Program-made: the position numbers and the translations under genes
The notes under the pieces: model-generated
The model's input: only the letters and a program-made list of their open reading frames with translations
The model's database searches: none
What the model was told of the DNA's origin: nothing
NCBI GenBank assembly: GCA_018992565.1
Contig: JACVGW010000013.1
Span: forward strand, 1 to 46,554
Reading direction: 5' to 3'
DNA: 46,554 nucleotides
DNA from: Theionarchaea archaeon
Lineage (GTDB): Archaea; Methanobacteriota_B; Thermococci; Methanofastidiosales; SZ-28-30
Part shown: piece by piece, positions 45,436 through 46,554 of the stretch
Layout: every line of letters begins with the position of its first letter
Position numbering within the stretch: position 1 is the first letter of the stretch

Positions 45436-46554
45436 ATGCTCGTCATCAAGAATGCCTCAGAACTCCTCACTCTAAAAGGTGGATCCAGGACAAAAGAGAG
45501 AATGAAGGACTTGGCTATCATTCAGAAGGGTGCTGTAGCTATGGAAGGAGAGACCATAACGGCAGTGGGAAAAACATCCAAAATTGACTGTGAAGGAGAA
45601 GCCATCGATGCGGAGGGAAAAGTGGTCATGCCAGGATTTGTGGACCCCCACACGCACTTGATTTTTGATGGTACTCGTGAGGAAGAGTTTCAAATGAAGA
45701 TTGAAGGGAAATCATACATGGAAATCATGAAAGCAGGGGGGGGAATCTATTACACTGTTGACAAGACACAGAAAGCCACCAAACAGCAACTGAAGAAGCG
45801 TGCAGCACGGACTCTGGACCGCATGCTGCAGTATGGAACCACCACAATAGAAGCGAAATCAGGATATGGCCTTGATCTGAAAACGGAAATTAAATCACTG
45901 GAGTGCATAAATGAAATTGAACATTCTGTTGAGCGCATACCCACGTATCTGGTCCATGCTGTACCCAGGGGGTTTTCCGGGGACTATATTCACCATGTAA
46001 TTGGAGATATCTTGCCGCGAGCAGCTCCCCTTGCAGAATTTGTGGACGTTTTTTGTGAAGAGGGAGTGTTTTCTTTTCAACAGACAAAAGAGATTGTAGA
46101 TGCTGCCCGGGGCTATGGGTTGCGTCCCCGGTTACATGTAGATGAATTCTCTTCTGGAGGGGCCGAACTGGCAGCTGACCTGGAATGCATGTCAGCAGAT
46201 CATCTGGAGAATACTACCAAAGCCGGGATTCAGAAGCTGGCAGAGAGCCAGACTGCCGGGATACTGCTGCCGGGTACACCCTTTGTCCTGAACGGGGAGT
46301 ATCCTGATGCTCGGCGGATGATCGAGGCAGGAGTTCTCGTGGCACTAGCGACCGATTTTAACCCAAATTGCCTGACAGAATCCATGCAGTTCATCATCAG
46401 TCTGGCCTGCATAAAAATGAGAATGACTCCAGCCGAGGCTATTACAGCAGCCACCGTGAATGCTGCGTATTCTGTGGGCAGAGAGAATATCGGATCCCTG
46501 GAGGTGGGAAACCAGGCAGACATCATTGTCCTTGATATACCCAATTACAAACAC
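45436..46554 (+). CDS. hutI: Imidazolonepropionase (HutI), 3' end truncated by window edge
   Basis: Translation MLVIKNASELLTLKGGSRT...VVMPGFVDPHTHLIFDGTREEEFQMKIEGKSYMEIMKAGGGI...GTTTIEAKSGYGLDLKTEIK...HVDEFSSGGAELAADLECMSADHLENT...LATDFNPNC. Open to the edge, so absent from the ORF track. Confidence 0.9.
   Translation, partial: MLVIKNASELLTLKGGSRTKERMKDLAIIQKGAVAMEGETITAVGKTSKIDCEGEAIDAEGKVVMPGFVDPHTHLIFDGTREEEFQMKIEGKSYMEIMKAGGGIYYTVDKTQKATKQQLKKRAARTLDRMLQYGTTTIEAKSGYGLDLKTEIKSLECINEIEHSVERIPTYLVHAVPRGFSGDYIHHVIGDILPRAAPLAEFVDVFCEEGVFSFQQTKEIVDAARGYGLRPRLHVDEFSSGGAELAADLECMSADHLENTTKAGIQKLAESQTAGILLPGTPFVLNGEYPDARRMIEAGVLVALATDFNPNCLTESMQFIISLACIKMRMTPAEAITAATVNAAYSVGRENIGSLEVGNQADIIVLDIPNYKH

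Noticed and set aside
1-46554. CRISPR arrays or insertion sequences
   Set aside because: No regularly spaced direct repeats with unique spacers and no transposase motifs seen; the only long repeats are the two C25 protease genes.

Overview
This 46.5 kb window looks archaeal: TATA-box promoters, short or absent leaders, T-rich terminators, HdrA/HdrD/KorA redox genes, DUF835, and gingipain-type C25 peptidases. A Thermoplasmata-like or sediment lineage is plausible but is only an inference. About 35 protein genes and one tRNA-Pro(TGG) are supported. Main contents: (1) a partial FMN reductase and a FrhG-ferredoxin-FrhB fusion; (2) a very divergent phosphoglycerate-kinase-like protein with a degraded active site; (3) a UPF0175/PIN (DUF3368) toxin-antitoxin pair; (4) two gingipain-like (C25) secreted proteases, closely similar at nucleotide level, in inverted orientation about 29 kb apart; (5) an HdrA(double)-HdrD-KorD-KorA operon without KorB/KorC; (6) a PadR/ArsM divergent pair whose intergenic region holds four regularly spaced copies of a TATCGG-N4-CCGATA operator; (7) a DAP/lysine and racemase cluster with two LysA paralogs, one with an altered CESGD motif; (8) an SSS symporter with a small partner, a ThDP enzyme, a TolB-like propeller protein and a partial HutI. 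Signals not explained by the ORF track include a 28-codon ORF with its own promoter, Shine-Dalgarno and terminator (2666-2752, minus), a TTG start with conserved leader on the first C25 gene, a G6-tract frameshift joining two ORF fragments near 28010, and a stem-loop at the lysA2/lysA1 junction. All calls come from reading motifs; no database searches were run.
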